A stretch of 64,000 nucleotides of DNA, from the NCBI GenBank assembly GCA_963931925.1, contig OZ007575.1:41986612-42050611 (forward strand), given 5' to 3'. The stretch is from Onchidella celtica. Taxonomy: Eukaryota > Mollusca > Gastropoda > Systellommatophora > Onchidiidae. Made by a program: the position numbers and the translations under genes. This document shows, piece by piece, positions 25,370 to 38,800 of this stretch; the stretch's first letter is position 1, and every line of letters begins with the position of its first letter. The notes under the pieces are model-generated. The model ran no database searches. It was not told where the DNA came from and saw nothing but the letters and a program-made list of their open reading frames with translations.

Positions 25370-26370
25370 ACGGAAACGCCAAAAACTCATCAAGTAGTGA
25401 AATGGAAGTATGTACTGAATGGATTTTTGACGTTTTCGTTTCCTTACACATGAAAGCACGGCTTTAGCAGTATGCCATTTGCTTGACTCATCCTGCTTAC
25501 AGCCCCCATGGTTATAATAGAAGCGTTAGACCTATAGGCCTCACTCACACTTGATGTCTTAGTACCATTCATTGGACTGAATGAAGTGAAATCAGGCTAT
25601 GCCGATGATACTGATGCAGGAGAATTAGAAGAATCTGTGGCTGGCCCCTTCAGGCCTTTATAAAGTAAAGCATCCGTGATCCGGTTGATTATTAGTACTT
25701 TTAGTAGCCGTACAACGTGTATTGGTACACATCTAGAGGACATGCTCGACCTTGATCTAGATTCTAGGTTATGCATAACGGCAGTAACACGTCAAATCAG
25801 TCTGCACTACACATTCCATGTTTACAATTCATTCGGAACCAAGCAATCGGGCATTCCAAACGAAAGCATCCATCGTCAATCAACAATAAAAGTTCAAGTA
25901 GCTTTACCATTGCAGGCATTTAAAGCATCAATCCTGATGTAGACCTGACACACAAAGTCAGCGCCACACATGACAGGCTATGTTCATTCATACAATACGC
26001 GGAACAAGCGGGCTTTAACTGGACACAATACGTCATCCCGTGATCCTTCGCTCGCTTTCAAGTTCGCGTTATTGTCAGCGCAATGAAGAGCAGCTGATGT
26101 ATGTGAAGCGCTTGATCTAAAACTGCGAATCAGCCAGAATACGACGGTAGTACTATGTTGACAATACACCTTCGGACACGGTGAATGCTAAATATAGGCG
26201 CAAATAGGGCCAATATCTCGAACCCGCACCTTCGCAGATTTTCGTTTTGATTAACCGGGGTTTTTTTGTGTGTTTTGCAATTCTCCACATCGCAAAACCA
26301 GAAAAGTTTTTATGGAAACATAGCGAAACCAGAAATCAGGTATATACCAGAGGTGTGGCACCCATGTTAT
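25370..26370 (+). repeat. Dispersed repeat C, copy 1 (about 1 kb)
   Basis: Colinear with 51540-52560: CCCCCATGGTTATA, CTCGACCTTGATCTAGATTC, GCATCCATCGTCAATCAA, GTCAGCGC, and the same end (GGCACCCATG). No coding signal. Confidence 0.75.
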
Positions 26371-27104
26371 TGTTACATTCATAGCAGCATAAAACAAACA
26401 GGTTTATCATATACTGTAATGTCAAATAATTCAGTATGCAAAGTTTCATGTATGTGCTCCTACTGTGGTTTTTTTAAATGATTTTTTTAAAATACCCCAA
26501 AACAGTTGATCCCAAGGGGTTGTGCTACTGTGCTCAGGTCTGGCCTCAACTGGGTTAAAATAAAGACCGGAATATTGCTTGTAGCTTTTGACATGCCCCT
26601 TTTATATTGTTTATCTATTCTTTGAGTGTCTTATTGCTGTTCCTTTGACTCAATAACATGAAAATGATGTGACAAGAAATAAGGGTGATAAACAGGGCAT
26701 TTTCGCAATCGGCAATCTTTGTCTCTATTTTAATTGTCAAATTTGGTCTTTTAATTATCTCACACTATCTATTTGGTTATTTAACAGTCCTGCACATTTG
26801 GTGTCATACAATTTCTTCATTTTTGCTGTTTGACCGAGTTCAACAAAAAGAGGCATTACACCTAGGCCTACCTTTTGAGAATAGCTCATATACAATGTTC
26901 TGGCTGCTGATAAGAGCACCAGCAGGAATAAAAGTGAAATAAGTACTTGTGATCTAATGTAATAAGTCATTAATTACTTAATTATCACGAGTTTAGCCTT
27001 CTCATGTTGCTTGAAGAAGCAGGGCATTTGTACAAGTAAAAGCAAAGATAGTAGACAAACAAGATAGTTCACTCGAGCAAAATTCCGTCCGCGCGCACCA
27101 CCAG
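26371..27104. other. No gene recognised
   Basis: AT-rich, no recognised family. Confidence 0.5.
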
Positions 27105-28455
27105 CGCCGCCTACCGAGTTGCGCGAACGATAGTACTTTCGCTTTCTGTTGTCTGCCGCCTTTTCGCTCATGTTGGAAAGTTGGATAGCAACACAGCTTT
27201 ACAGACACGCTGCCGGACTCTTGAAAGGGTCAATCATGTTTATATGAATATCAGGCAGCATCACAGTCTGAAACACAATCAGAGTTTTACGGAAGGGGAA
27301 GAAACGGAACAGAAAACTGTACCTCAGTTACAAAACCTCATTTACAGGCACCGGCTGACAAACTTATTCACATATTATTATATGATAATTGACAACAATG
27401 GTTGTTTTTGTATTGTGCAGACTTCGAGGTTTCCCCCACAAGCAGAGCTATGCCATATGTAAACTGTCATAGAATGATACTGATCTACAAATCTTAAACA
27501 CTTAAATGTATTTTTGTTGTGAATTTATTGTCATAACACCACTAACACTGAATTAAAGAGTTGTGTTCCTTACAATTACATACAACCATGATTTGTGTTT
27601 CTTACAACCATGTAAGGACAAGACTTTCTGAAATGACATCAACAAACAGAATTGTACGTAGCAAGGTTCTGCTTGATTAAAAAGGACATAGTTATTTATC
27701 ATTACCATTTATTCATACCTTGTATTTTTGTGCATTTTATTTCTCTGAGAATTTATTAAAAGACTATTGTGTGGAAAAGCAAAATACGTTGTTCCTCTTC
27801 CCCGAATCGTTTGAATCATGCACATTACATAGCAAATTATCACGAGTAAGCAGTTCATGGCAAAAATATCGAGAACAAATAAATGGATGGATGTAACAGT
27901 TAATTTGTTATATCATCTATAAGTTTATTGCAGAATGCGGAGTGCTATGTCACACAGGATGTGTCCTGGGATGGTGGGGGGGGGGGGGGGGGGGGTTGAA
28001 AAGCTCACATAGCCTAGCCTACATTGTAAGGTCTAGATTATCATGAATTTATGTGTGCTTTTCATTATTGTACTTGGATATCACATTCATTTTGCTTGAT
28101 CACTTTTTTTTTTATTGTTCAAAGTCTATTCTGTCCTATGTTATTCTGCGGTCTCCGGATCGTAACCCTATAAAATTATATAGACTGCTGCGGAGGTTTC
28201 CAGGTAGGCCATTGACAGCAGAGATGAACTGAAAAAAAAAATGTTTGCATGGTTTTGTCGTGCCTACGAACGATTCGAAGTTTAGATGAGTTTTTACTAG
28301 GTCTTTACTTACGACAAACGTAAGACGCAAGAGCTTAGAAACATAAGAAACTGTTACATGTATCACATTAGCTCCATTGGCCATAGGCTAGCACAAGCCT
28401 AGCAGACGACGCGCGCCGGCTCAGTTCGCGCAAGCCTTTAGGTGGCGCTGCAGCC
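27105..28455. mobile_element. Candidate TIR element, about 1.35 kb
   Basis: Left AGCGCCGCCTACCGAG then TTGCGCGAAC; the reversed right end is AGCGCCACCTAAAGGC then TTGCGCGAAC. The interior includes a G run (27977-27995) and no clear coding sequence. Confidence 0.5.
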
Positions 28456-28748
28456 TCGCAGTGGACGTTTCTTTTAGAGGCACGAAGAAGCGAGTGAACC
28501 ATCTTGTCACTCTACTATCTTTGGTAAAAGGGTAAAAAAAAATCTGAAAATATCTTTTTTTTAAAAATGAGATACGACCCTCTGGCTGTCACTCCCTCAA
28601 TTTACAATCTACACTACATTACCAGAAAATATCAAGGGAGTGGAAAAACCAGCATGGGCAGGCGCTAAAAATGGTGGGTCTGCCACTATGTCAGTGGAGA
28701 GAGATGATCTGTTGCACAGACATAATAACTAAATATTTACACTATTTT

Positions 28749-29419
28749 AGAGGTGAACCAGATCAAGGCTGGTGCAGGCACCAAACTGGTGGCTTGCCGC
28801 CTAATCACTATGCATTATACAAAACTAGCTGAGGTCCCCGGCCCTGCCCGGGATAAATCGGTTTGAATATTGGTTTCAGTTCTGGTTGGTTATTATGGAC
28901 CTGCTTCATCTGGCCTGTTCCTATTTGTTTATTTTATTTTTGTTTGTTTTTAAATAAGTCTTACTGCTCTGCCTTTGTGAGTTGACACCCTGTGCATCCC
29001 GTACAACAGCATGATTTGCGCACGGGTTAGTGTGTTTGATAGTGAACACATCGCAGGAAGTGATAACGAAACCTTAAAATGGCGAACCATGACTCGAAAT
29101 AGATGTAAATAATGGCGAAACAATAAATTTCCAATAAAAAAAACTACACGGATTTGAGACTTCTATTAAAAACTGTGCACCCTTACATCCATTCTGATGC
29201 ACCATATAAAATTTGAAGACTGAGTGTTGAGTGGTTCAGAAGCCTTTTGCAACGAAAAATCTCAAGTCCACAAATATATATAGTATAGATTACTACAGGA
29301 GCAGTATTTGGATCCAAAGTGGCAAGGGCAGTAAGTAGTGTTTTAGTGTGATGCATAATAACTAGGCGGCGAGCCACCAGATTGGCGCTCACACCAACTT
29401 TGATTTGGTTCACCCCTTA
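28749..29419. mobile_element. Element with roughly 65-bp inverted ends at the JAK 3' end
   Basis: The left end has GGTGAACCAGATCAAGG and GGTGGCTTGCCGCCTA; the reversed right end has GGTGAACCAAATCAAAG and GGTGGCTCGCCGCCTA. The interior includes a family F segment (28821-29070) homologous to 10979-11250. The right end stops about 10 bp from the JAK stop codon. Confidence 0.8.
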
Positions 29420-29430
29420 GAGTCACAAGA

Positions 29431-29839
29431 TCATGAAGAAACTGGCTGAGTCCACAAGGACAGGACCTGAATCAACTCCTCTAAGGTCTGTTGAAGCACC
29501 TCAAATGTTGGCCTATTTTCAGGTTCCATGGCCCAACACTTGCTCATCACATCATAAATTTGCTGTGTCACATATGGCTTATGCTCAAAGCGCCAACCAC
29601 GACTGTAAGCCTTGTGCAGCTTGTCCAGAGCTTGAATGTTACTATTTCTTAAAGTTTCACGAATATCTGCTGGCAGGGCATTAATTGGCTTTGTCCCATT
29701 TGAGAAGATCTCCCACAGCATTGTTCCAAATGACCAGACATCTCCCTTGGAAGAGAATCCAACCTTCTGACCCTGTCCTGATGTGCTGGGGACAGCTGAG
29801 CCATCTTCTTCAAAGCCAAGCAAACACTCAGGTGGCCAG
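29431..29839 (-). CDS. JAK: JAK exon: JH1 C-lobe and stop
   Basis: Reads [13 protein letters not shown], then a Ser/Gly/Gln-rich insert, then [20 protein letters not shown] and later [16 protein letters not shown] is the APE-equivalent; DVWSFG and C-W-x-x-x-P-x-x-R-P are kinase subdomains IX and XI. Terminates with TGA. A transposon terminal repeat begins about 10 bp past the stop. Confidence 0.95.
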
Positions 29840-32800
29840 CTGGCCAGGTATATGAAATAGAGAAAAGGAAAAAAAGCCAATTTATAAGACAAATGTTTTC
29901 ACTAAACACAGAGGCAATGGTCTAGCCCTCACAGTCTTTGGGCCATGATATCATGGTTTTTCCTCTCTGTCCACTATTGAAAAGACCACCATATCATGGT
30001 CCTCTCTTCCTGGGTCCCTATTTTTGCTAAGCCCGGTCCCAGTTGCTAAACCCACAATATTGTAGTAGCATCTACCTTGCCCGCCAATGACACGGCCATG
30101 AATTTGCATTGCCATTCCTCGTAAGCAGGGTTTTCTTGGAGCTTGAGCAGGCCTATCAACCGAGGGATAAGTGAAAGCAGATTTTCGTATCACCGCGAGG
30201 GTTAGTTGTCACTATGGACTGGAAAGGGCTGGTTATTACTGCCACTTTCAATTTCATACAGAATGAAACATCTCATGAGATTCACAGATGCTTCTTTTAA
30301 AGTTAATATTGTTCAGAAAGCAAATGATACTGGAAAGTATTCACTTATATTCTACTTACCAACATCAATAAATGTCCACTGATTTCATGAGCCCGGTGAC
30401 ATCCAAACACTGCTTGCAATTACTTTATGTAATCATTTCATAATCATACAATTAATAAGCCTTGCTTTGCCTATAACCACTGTGTATATACTGTAAAATA
30501 AACACTTGCAGCATTTTAGAGGACATAAAATCACCCAGACACAATATTCACATAGTGAATAAATTTGCTTCCAGAATCGTCACAAATTTTAGTTTTTTTA
30601 CTTAATATCACAATGTTCTCGTAAATGCTTGTAAATAGTAGCAAATGGGTCCCGTGTAACGTTAAAGTAAAAATGCTACAGTTTATGGCCATTCCTGTTC
30701 TACATAATCCAGGAATGAATATAAAGGTTTTGTTAAACACTGTGCATCTTAAAGTCTATAGTGAGAGTGCACTGTATAACATACAGTGGGGAAAAAATAT
30801 GTAGCATCCAAGGGGTTAATACTTGCATTTCCCCTGAAGGTACTGGCGCATCAACACTCTTGAAAAATTTGCACCCAATCCATGATCATTCTTGTAACAA
30901 GAAATAGGGTACTGCAGACTCAGTGCTTACAGTTAGAAGGCCAAGATGAGGACAAATAGCCCACTAAGGAGCCCCTTTGGGGGCTAACAAAGCCAAGAAC
31001 ACCAGAGAAACATCAAGAACCAAACAAGAACAAGGAAAATAAAAACAAGAAAAGGAGAGGTACAAATGCCAAGGGCAAAGACAATCAGAAAACAAAGATC
31101 TTCAACACTGCAAACAAAACTCTGTGCTTACATGGGGAATGGTCGATCCAAAATCTGGCGAACACCATATCGATCGTCCATATACCGGGCCAGTCCAAAG
31201 TCTGACACCTTTCCCGTCAATCTACCACCATCCTGTCTGCATAGCAGGACATTGCGGGCAGCCAGGTCCCGATGAACAATGCCATTACTACTGAGGTAAA
31301 CCATTCCCTATAAAAGATATAAATACGGTAAACTTCAATCAGATGTTGCAATTCTTCCTGTAAATTTCAGCACTACACTGATTTTCCATCAGTTTTGCTT
31401 AACCCTTGGAAGACGATATGGCCAATGATCAGCCCAATTGTTTTACAGTGAAACAGATGATGGGGCCGATCATCGGCCCAACTGTATTATAGCGAAAAAG
31501 ACGAACAGGCTTATTATCCACCACTGAGAAAACAGTTCTGATTAGTCGTGTCATAGTCTTGTGGCCAATCAGAATGCTTGTTTCATACATTCTACGGATC
31601 TGTATGTATCAATGGCAAATTTTCTTGCTGGTGTAAACACATTATCGTTTTTTGTCCGGTGAATCCCCGTCTTTCTGGATGGTTAATATCCAAAATACCC
31701 CCGACTCCACAGCGTTAATTTTTTATTTATACTGCAGTCCTTGTCCTCTACTGAATGTTGAGTGAGATTATATAAGCTGGCAAATACTGAAGCTGCTTTA
31801 ACAAACGGTCCCTCCACAAACCTTCTAATCACTGCCATTATTTTTATTATCATCATCATTGCCTTTCTCACCCTGGATCAGGGTATAGGCCACCAACAAA
31901 CACTTTCCATCCCTCTCTATCATGGGCCAGTCTCTTTACATTATTCCAAGTCTTTCCGCTTCGTTGCACATCATTTTCTCTGGCTCTTCTCCACGTTCCG
32001 CGCGGCCTTCCTCTTGATCTCTTGCCCTGGGGATTCCAATCCAATACCTTCTTCGCGATGCTATTTTTATTATATTTTATCATTATTATCACTATTGTCA
32101 CTGAGGATTTCAAGCTTCTGTCAATGTCATATCATTATTCCATTATTACTGTTGTTTACTGTCACTGCAGATGATTTTGAGCTTCTGTCAATGTCGTGTC
32201 ATGTTTTTATGCCCTACATGGCCACTGCTCTACAATGATGGCATACGTAAGACTTATGCGAAAAAGGCAAATGGTGGTTCATTGCATTCCTGAGCATAAG
32301 GGCTATCAGAAACTGTAATAACCCAATAGAACCATAATGGTATAAGCCACTAAATGGGCTGTTTACTAAGGGATTGTAATCCAATTACAAAGCCAAATAG
32401 AGGAAATACTGAGTTGTGTTCACTATTCGGATATAATATATGAGTGTGCATGGGAAAACCCGGCTTAAGACGGCAGAGCTGATTTTAAGAAAAATGGCTT
32501 TGAAGTGAAAATATGGGTCCATCACAAATTTCCAACTTGGCTGTTGTTTAAGGGACCGTGGCATGTTACAGGGTAAACTGTAGACGAGCAGTGAACACTA
32601 CTCACTATGATCTCTATAACGGCTTTGTAATTAGACTACGGTCTCCTAACAAGATCCAAAAACTTCTGACTTAGCTGTTGCTAGGGGACCGTGGCATGTT
32701 AAAGGGTAAACTAAATGAGCAGTGAACACTACTCACTATGATCTCTATAACTGCTTAGTTATTAGACTACCGTCTCCTAACAGCAATCACTCCAATATTA

Positions 32801-35800
32801 CTTGGTCAATTAGCTATTGCCACTTATAGGATTAAATGCCGTTTTCTCAAAATCTTGTCTTAGGGGGGTCACCGACTTCAATTTATCAGAAATGTCTTGT
32901 CTTTTATTATATGTACAGAACTAAAAATGTCATGTTGCCGACTTATGCCGGGTTTTCCCATGCACACTCACATTTATCTAGGTAAAATGCTTTGGTCCTC
33001 AGACAACAGCATCAAACGACAGGAAAAGAAGCATGTTTTTCTTATAAAAGTGTCAAAAATGACTCATGCAATTAGCCTAAAGCAGTGATGATATATTACC
33101 TTTCCAGATGAAGAAGAAGAAGAAGCCGGCCGTTACTTTGTCATTTTGTTTGACATAATCATGAGCTATTTCAGTTTCTCCCTGATTTTTTATTCACATC
33201 CACCAATGACATGTCCACACACACACACACACTGTCACAGCACTTCCATGATCTAACTATTTAAACTATGTCAATTTAAAATCTGGCACAGATCACGACT
33301 CTCAAAACTCATTCGCAGTGATACTGATCGTTTAAAGACAACAATGAAAACAATGCAGAGAACAATAGTTTTCCTACAAAATGAGTGTGCAGATCAGGTC
33401 AAATTATAATTTGACATTCTGGTAATTACCCGAAACTCTTGAACTTGATCAAAAATGAGACGAAGGCATGTTATACAAATAATCAGTCTGATGTTCTAGA
33501 ACAAAGGAATTATTACCACAAATGTCACTACTGTTCATAAGACATGTACATTCAATGTCATCTGACTGTCACCAGTTCAAGACACTGAAACAATTCAATC
33601 ATTAATAAGACATTAAACATAACAACATTGCGTCTCTGGTCTACGATAGTGGCATATGTCAGGCTTATGCCAGTAAAGGTGAACTGAATTCTTGATCATG
33701 AGGGCTATCAGATAATATTACAGAAAAAGAAATGCGCTAATAGAAAAATGTAACAACCAACAGAATCATGATGGCATAAGTCACCAAATGACAGGAAAAA
33801 ATAGTATTTTTTCTTAATTGCTCAAGAGTGTCAAAAATGACTTATGCCATTAGCCCAGAGCAGTGACAAATAACACTTTCTGGTTTTCTCACCTTAACCA
33901 CATCCAAGGCAATCTGGAGCATGGTCACAGTGTTCTCAGGATGTTTCTCTATGGGATTGTTTACGGCAAAATCCTTGAGGGACTTTTCATTCATATATTC
34001 CATTATCAGCATCAGACTAAGGCTGTTTTTATCCCGTTCTGAAAAGTAACATGAATGACACATCAGTGACAAATCACAATAGGATTGGTCAAGACATAAT
34101 CCCTTAGGGATATTAAATTCATATACTCCACAATCAGCATCTGACTCAGACTATTTTTTATACCATTCTGAAAAGTAACATTAGTGACACATAGTGGGAA
34201 ATCACAACAACAACCAATACACTTAGAACACTTTGCTTCTAATGGCTGCACAAGTTACAAAAGAAAGACTCAGAAATGGATCTGAATGACAAATCCAGCA
34301 CCTGTACAGTAAAGCCAATATTTGGTCACTGTTTTCTGTTGCTTAACCCTTTGGAGACAGAAGTATTTTGGATGTTGCCCATCTAGAAAGACAGGGCTTC
34401 ACAGGACAAAAAAAACGATGTGTTTGCAACAGCAGGAAGATTCACCATTGATATGTACAGATCCACATGCATTCTTATAGGCCATTGACACAACTAATAA
34501 GAACTGCTTTCCCAATGAGCCAATATCAGCCTGTTTAATCTTTTTCACGATAATACAGTCGGGCCGATGATCGACCTCATTGTCTTTTTCACTGTAAAAT
34601 AATAGGGCCCAATGTAAAACATTTTCCACATAGCTGAAGAAAACCTAGCGACAACTTTCATGCTGATTCTCTTAAGGGGGGACTCGGGTCCTGAAATCGA
34701 AATTAGGCTTAAAAATACTGATATCGCGATTTTGTACTTTTCGGTTAGTTTATCCATTTAGGAACACTATTTTACTAACCAAATGTCAATTTTGAATGTT
34801 TATAACCCTGAAATATGCCTTTTAGTGAGGTAGGGGGTCAAGAAAAGGGCACAAGAATCATGCCATTGGGCTGCAAAATTAGCCCTAAATAACATCTTAG
34901 TGTCGCTATCAAAACCCCTACTCCTCCGTACACATCTGTCATAAGCCTTTGGTGGTTTGGAAATCATTGTTGAGGCTCAGCACACCAGTAATGATGAATT
35001 TAGCCATGTGTAAACACGTTTCAATAACATTTTTATTGAAAAAAACTTTCAAATGCGATTTTCTCGAAATTGCACTTTTGATCAGTGATTTGTGAACTAG
35101 TGTTTTATTTATTGACCAATCGGTATAAAATTTGGCTAACAACATGTTTGAACAAATCAAAAAATTTATACAGAAGGAAATTTGTTTAACTTTTCATTTT
35201 TTTTTTGGTTGAATTTTTTTGTGATAGAAAATGAGAAAAAATGGAATTCCACTACATACCATTTTCAAAAATTTATAACAAAAGATCGGTCAAAGATATC
35301 AAAATTCCCTTCTGCATAAAGTTTTTAATTGGATTGAATAAGACATAAGGGAAGTTTCAAATAAATCCAGTAAAATTTGGCGAAGCCTATCTATATTGAA
35401 TTTGGTACTTTTTGGAGACTCAAAATCCAAGATGGCGGCACTACCATGGCAACAATATGACAAACAAATTTTTTTACATTTTTTTCCTGCTAATTCAGAC
35501 ATCCTGAATCGATTATAATAGTTAAAATTGTCTATTTCTCATAATAACAAAAATCGCCTCCAGGACCCGCACTCCCCCTTAAGCCGTCTGGTCAGCCTAA
35601 CATTGTATTTGCTATTGGGGACAAGGTGGTCTAGAGGCAAGGTGCTCGCCTCTCATGCCAAGGGTCCCGGGTTCTAAACCCGGGCAGTGCAGGCATGTTG
35701 GAAATTGGATTTTTCTCATATTTTCAAGTCCCTGGTCCTATTGGGGGGTAGGATCGAGTACCTAGTCTTCTCGGATAAGGACGAAAAAATTCGGAGGGCC

Positions 35801-38800
35801 CGTGTGCACGTTGCGCACGTTAAAGATACCTTGGCAGTTGGAAATCGTAAAGAGCAGGCCGAAAGGCCGCTGCCCGGGCAAAATTGAAATTGAAATTAAT
35901 AGATTAAGATTTATCCATATCATCCCCCCTCCCCCACCAGCAACAACAAAAATTTATTATTATTCATTATTAAATATATATTGTTATTAATAAATTTTCA
36001 AATATTATGTGAGTTGTAAACTGATGTGAGTTGTGAACTGCTGTGAGTTGTGAACTGTTGTGAATTGTGATCTGCGCCTAACAGGCTTCGTTACACTTTG
36101 CTCCAAGATAGAGAGAGAGAGTGAGTGAGACAGCGAGAGAGAAAGAAGCAGTGCAGTGTGTTTAGCGCCTCGCAGGCAGCTCCATTCTGCTCTGTGGTTG
36201 ACATGAGATTGTGTGCATATTATGTACAATTAGAATGTGGGAGTGAATGCGTTTGTAAAGTAGTAAATAAGTTCTGTAAAGCGCTTAGAGCCTGTGGAAC
36301 AGGGTTAAGCGCGATATAAATGCCATTTATTATTATTATTATTTCAAGGCAATGATCAGAAAATTATGTTAATCTGTTGGGCATTGGAGCTGCTAAAATA
36401 TAAAGAAGACTGTCTGTTGCTTCAACAATGAGACAAATTGAGAATCTTTGGGACAGTCTTGATACCACAAAACAGTTGTTTTTTTTCAGTGTCCCTCACA
36501 GTTAATTAAACAGAAAAAGACACAAACCTGCAGGTTCATGACAACTGGATATTAAAATTTAAATGTTCTGTCAGTCACATCTGAATAAATCTGAAACGGA
36601 ACATTTTTCTTTTTCAAAATCCAATGTGCCCGACTCGTGGTACTCTTGAATGACAACTACTTTAAGAATATTCACTGCCTTTTATCACACTTTTTCTAGA
36701 GCTTATTCATTTTATGACTCTGGTAAACCATTTAGTGGGTCAGTTGAATAACTTTCCTACAAAGTACAATTTCTTTGGGCATATCTCCAAACACCAGTAA
36801 TTATGGTAATTCATGTTAATTGAGATCTCCAGTGTAATGTGATCCCCCCCTACCCGTTCAGTGCTGAAAATGAGGGTAAAAATGTTGCCATGATGTACAA
36901 TTCCAACACTTGATTTTTCAAACCTGCATAAGTCTATGGATCTATGTGTAATAAGCCTTTAAACAAGGAGAGAGCAGGAGAAAATCTCACACTGAGGAGT
37001 CTCAGGCCGATTCTTAACCTCTTCTCAGTTCAATTTATTTTTCTGTGATAATACTGTGCCCATAATATGCTCGTGAGGAAGCTACATTCATCCGGTCTGG
37101 TCATCCGTTGCCCCCACATTGCCCTCTGTAATCTTTATTCCACATTCAGAAAACGCTGCGTTTTTTTTTTTTTAACTAAAGCACTGGCTTCTCCAATAAC
37201 CGTCTGACCCAGGTAGGCAGAGGGTCTTCATCCCATCTCCACTTCCCCATTCGCACACCTAACATCGGTGGACATCAAAGTCAGTAGACTAACACTCCTG
37301 TAGACATGCCCCCGCCGACAAGTTTCCCCGAAAAGGACTGAATCGGCATTGCCGTTGCATGGGTCCCCTCCACATTAGTTCCCACCCAACCCTCCCCACA
37401 CCACCAGATTGGGGACTGTCCAGGCTACTGTCTCTGATACATACATTGTATAAGTCAAGTGGCGCTATGGAAAAGTATTTGTGGTAATTTTCCTGTGATT
37501 GGCAAAATTTTTTCTTTTTCCCGAACAGGGAAATTTTCAAAGGAAGACAGGGAGGGTGGGGTTATATCATAAAAATGGGAAGACTCCCTGCAAAACAAGG
37601 AGACTTGGGAGGTCTGCTTCTGAGGTTTAATTCTAATCTGTGACGCTTTCAATCTCATAACTGACCAGCAGCATCATGAGCATAATATAGTGAGTGACAA
37701 TGAGATAGAACATCTGAGAACTCTGCATACCAGAATCAGAGGATTTGCTGACGTGTAGCACCCTCACTATATTAGGATGCTTGAAGTGGATAGCTCGTTG
37801 AATTTCCTTCAGAAATTGCTTCTGTTCCTGTTCATAATATGCCTCCAGCATTTTATCTTTCTTCAGCTTCTTAACCGCCACTTTCCTCCTCGGTGGCCGT
37901 GTGATAAAACCTTCATAAACCACTCCAAAATTGCCCTGTAGGAGACAAGGAACACAGTAAATAAATGCATACTGTCATGATGTTTGCACATCATAAAGAC
38001 AGAGGGGATACTGATGAGTCTGGTCAATCTGTCTTTGCAAGGCTTACATATCATCCAAATGGTAACTTACCACCCTGGAATGCCTCTGCACAAATGGTTG
38101 ACATCTGATAATGACAAATTTCAAACAAGAAAACTTAGCCTTTACAGTGGCCCTAAAACCAGGCTTCCCCAGTCCCCCAATGGCCCTGTAACACCGATAC
38201 GCTATTGGATCTGACCAGGCTGAAGGTGAAATACATACCTCCTCAAAAAATCAAAATAAAATATTTCTAAGATGATTTCAAGTAAAATATTTTAACTGAA
38301 TGCAGAAAAATGGCTAAACTTGTTTATTAAAAGCAAATGTCAATTTCCACCGAAAATGACTATTTCCCCCTCCGGAGTTTTCTCAGGAATTTAGACTGTG
38401 ACCTTAAGACGCATGTCGTCAGATCCATTCACATGTAATTTCCTTCAGATTTCTTCCTATATAGACAAAAAAAAAAAAGATACAAGATGAAAAAGCAATA
38501 ACATCATCTATACAGGAATGAGGGAAAAAAACAGGATAAGGAAAAGAAGACATAAATGGGTATGGTAGAAAGCAAACAAGAAGAAAGAGTTTCTGAGGGC
38601 AAAAAAAAAACAAAAACAAAAACCGATGCTTACGGCTCCTAGCATCTTTTTCGTCACGTCCAGAAACTTTGGATCCAAATACTGCTCCCTGCTGCGTATC
38701 ATAATCTGGTGTTGTAACTCAGCCAACGACATATTTTTCGATTCTGTGAGGCAACAAGACAAAAGCATGATGGGCCCACCATAACTGAGAAATCCATCAG

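Noticed and set aside
31762-32238. 158-codon plus-strand frame
   Set aside because: Composition is Ile/Ser/Leu-rich from simple ATT and TCT repeats. No family motif, and it is antisense within a JAK intron.
33205-33232. CRISPR-like or clustered short repeats in the AC run and other microsatellites
   Set aside because: Simple dinucleotide repeats without spacers in an animal genome.
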